DNA from: Anaerosalibacter massiliensis
GTDB lineage: Bacteria; Bacillota; Clostridia; Tissierellales; Sporanaerobacteraceae
Length of the DNA: 64,000 nt
NCBI GenBank assembly: GCA_000751555.1
Contig: CCEZ01000043.1
Span: 62,001 to 126,000 of the forward strand
Direction of reading: 5' to 3'
Shown: piece by piece, positions 62,725-64,000 of the stretch
How the letters are laid out: each line of letters opens with the position of its first letter
Numbering within the stretch: the first letter of the stretch is position 1
Notes under the pieces: model-generated
The model's input: the letters and a program-made list of their open reading frames with translations, nothing else
The model's database searches: none
What the model was told of the DNA's origin: nothing
Program-made: the position numbers and the translations under genes

Positions 62725-63176
62725 ATACTGTATATATAAGCTTCGGGAGCAATATAGGATATAGAGAGAAAGCTATTGAAGATGCACTGTATTTAATAAA
62801 TCAAAATGGAATGAAAATAACTAGAATGTCAAATATATTTGAAACAGAACCCTATGGATATACAAAGCAACCAATTTTTTTAAATGGAGTAGTAGAAGTA
62901 GAAACAGAATTAAGTTGTAGAAATGTATTAGAAAGACTTCTTTATATAGAGAAAAAAATAGGACGAGTTAGAAAATTTAAATGGGGTCCACGGATTATTG
63001 ATCTTGATATTATATTTTTTAATGATGCACTATATAATGAGGAAGACTTAAAAGTTCCTCATCCTGATATGCAGAATAGAGATTTTGTTCTTAAGCCTTT
63101 ATGTGATATATGTCCTGATTTTATTCATCCAGTTTTTAAAAAGACAATTAAAGAGCTTTTGGACGATTTAAAATAA
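62721..63176 (+). CDS. folK: Hydroxymethyl-dihydropterin pyrophosphokinase
   Basis: 151 residues. HPPK motifs: YISFGSNIGYREKAI (~residue 4), FLNGVVEVETEL (~52), KWGPRIIDLDIIFF (~87). Coupled to folP by overlap. It activates the pterin for FolP. Ends the folate operon. Confidence 0.94.
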   Translation: MNTVYISFGSNIGYREKAIEDALYLINQNGMKITRMSNIFETEPYGYTKQPIFLNGVVEVETELSCRNVLERLLYIEKKIGRVRKFKWGPRIIDLDIIFFNDALYNEEDLKVPHPDMQNRDFVLKPLCDICPDFIHPVFKKTIKELLDDLK

Positions 63177-63361
63177 TGATATATAAGAAATTTTTTCAAA
63201 TAAGTAAAGTCACAAAAGCAAGACTTTTCACATTTTAAAATATAAAAAAATTTAATTTAGATATACTAAAAATAAAATTGAAAATAGGATAAAAGGAGTA
63301 TTTTTATGTAAAATTATAACACAATTAAACATTAAAGTAGGAATAGAAATAGGAGGTTTTT

Positions 63362-63955
63362 ATGAAGAAAATTGTAGCTCTTATGGGAAGTCCAAGGAAA
63401 GGTAAAAATACAGATATAATACTTAATTCTTTACTCAAAGGGATTAATAAGAAAGATTATAGTGTACATAAAATATATTTAGCAGAAAAAAATTTAACGT
63501 GTTGCACAGCTTGTGATTCCTGCAAAAGAGATGGGCAATGCATATTAGAAGATGATATGCGTGAAATATATGATTTGTTTGATGAAGGTGATGTGTTTAT
63601 TTTAGCTTCACCCTTGTATTTCAATTCAGTAAGTAGTTTAACAAAAATAGTTATTGATAGATGTCAGAGATATTGGTCATTAAAATGTTCTTTAAATAAA
63701 ATTTATAGGAAATATAAAAAAAGAATAGGTATATTTTTATCGGTAGGTGGAGCAGATTTTGAACATGATCAATTTCAAGCGTGTATAAAGACTATAGATC
63801 TATTTTTTAAATCAATAGATGTTAAATATGTAGGTAACTATTTGGTTTCTGGAACAGATAAAAAAGCTATATGGAATAGGAAAGATTTACTTGAAGAAGT
63901 TCAGGACATAGGTAGAAATATAGAAAAAACATCTTGTTTTTATATTCACAGGTAG
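63362..63955 (+). CDS. NADPH-dependent FMN reductase-like flavoprotein with a Cys cluster
   Basis: 197 residues, flavodoxin-like fold: MGSPRKGKNTDII at the N-terminus binds FMN, LASPLYFNSVSS near residue 80. CCTACDSCKRDGQC (residues ~47-60) resembles the compact Cys motif of iron-sulfur flavoproteins, so an Fe-S cluster is likely. Such proteins reduce quinones, oxygen or metal ions in anaerobes. RBS AGGAGG just before. The last 45 bases of the window hold no gene. Confidence 0.85.
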   Translation: MKKIVALMGSPRKGKNTDIILNSLLKGINKKDYSVHKIYLAEKNLTCCTACDSCKRDGQCILEDDMREIYDLFDEGDVFILASPLYFNSVSSLTKIVIDRCQRYWSLKCSLNKIYRKYKKRIGIFLSVGGADFEHDQFQACIKTIDLFFKSIDVKYVGNYLVSGTDKKAIWNRKDLLEEVQDIGRNIEKTSCFYIHR

Positions 63956-64000
63956 AAGTTTTTCTATGTGTATTCAGCATAGATATAATTTAACGATAAA

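Noticed and set aside
63177-63361. Possible small gene between folK and the flavoprotein
   Set aside because: All frames close quickly; the ATG at 63306 is followed at once by TAA.

Overview
The window is low-GC, densely packed DNA from an anaerobic, endospore-forming Firmicute of the Clostridia/Tissierellia type. The evidence is Shine-Dalgarno sites of the AGGAGG type, frequent GTG/TTG starts, an spoIIA-sigF operon and a spoVA operon, a proline T-box, UGA decoded as selenocysteine, sigma-54 promoters with enhancer-binding activators, and Stickland-type proline reductase genes. I cannot name the species. No rRNA, tRNA, CRISPR array, insertion sequence or prophage was seen.

Layout. (1) 1-4116: reductive pyrimidine catabolism module. 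It holds a 5'-truncated N-carbamoyl-amino-acid hydrolase, two small hotdog proteins of the 3-aminobutyryl-CoA/beta-alanyl-CoA ammonia-lyase family, and PreT and PreA (dihydropyrimidine dehydrogenase). (2) 4412-9776: polar amino acid ABC importer, PHP-domain protein, NhaC antiporter, and a DsbA-like protein on the minus strand. (3) 9850-20380: D-proline reductase locus. The order is a sigma-54 activator prdR, prdC, prdA, a CBO2463-type small protein, prdB, proline racemase prdF, a TauE/SafE permease, and proS behind a T-box. Three genes here (prdR, prdC, prdB) are interrupted by in-frame UGA codons, each followed by a hairpin placed like a bacterial SECIS. (4) 20593-38976: selenium-linked purine/uric-acid catabolic cluster. 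It holds an amidohydrolase, a CDF transporter, yqeB, a second sigma-54 activator, ygeX, ygeY, ygeW, carbamate kinase, a xanthine/uracil permease, ssnA, a PreA-like oxidoreductase, a hydantoinase, a molybdenum hydroxylase and ridA. (5) 39054-43881: an oxyanion/metal-chelate ABC importer (perhaps molybdate), a ferredoxin, an SH3/degenerate NlpC-like exported protein and a PAP2-like membrane protein. (6) 43982-57891: folD, spoIIAA-spoIIAB-sigF, a 53-residue membrane ORF, spoVAA-AB-AC-AD-AE, a large class A PBP, yunB, hflX, a HEAT-repeat protein, NUDIX, YigZ, CoA-binding protein and a split TauE/SafE pair. (7) 58022-63955: cysK, nadE, yebC, then a folate operon (PTPS-like, folE2, folP, folK) and a flavodoxin-fold reductase.

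How the parts fit. The organism seems built to ferment nitrogen heterocycles and amino acids. Purines and pyrimidines are opened by hydantoinase- and dehydrogenase-type enzymes, carbamoyl groups can yield ATP through YgeW and carbamate kinase, diaminopropionate is deaminated by YgeX with RidA clearing the enamine, and proline is the reductive electron sink through Prd. Two sigma-54 promoters (12135 and 25986) each carry repeated palindromic enhancer sites and each lies just downstream of an activator gene. A third sigma-54 promoter lies about 310 bp before prdR.

The most striking observation is that prdR itself appears to be a selenoprotein gene. An in-frame UGA (10313-10315) lies in its N-terminal CBS-like domain. 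It is followed 19 nt later by a 7-bp hairpin with an AGGT loop, nearly the same geometry as the hairpin after the prdC UGA (AGGTT loop, 20 nt). If real, the regulator of a selenoenzyme is made full-length only when selenocysteine is available.
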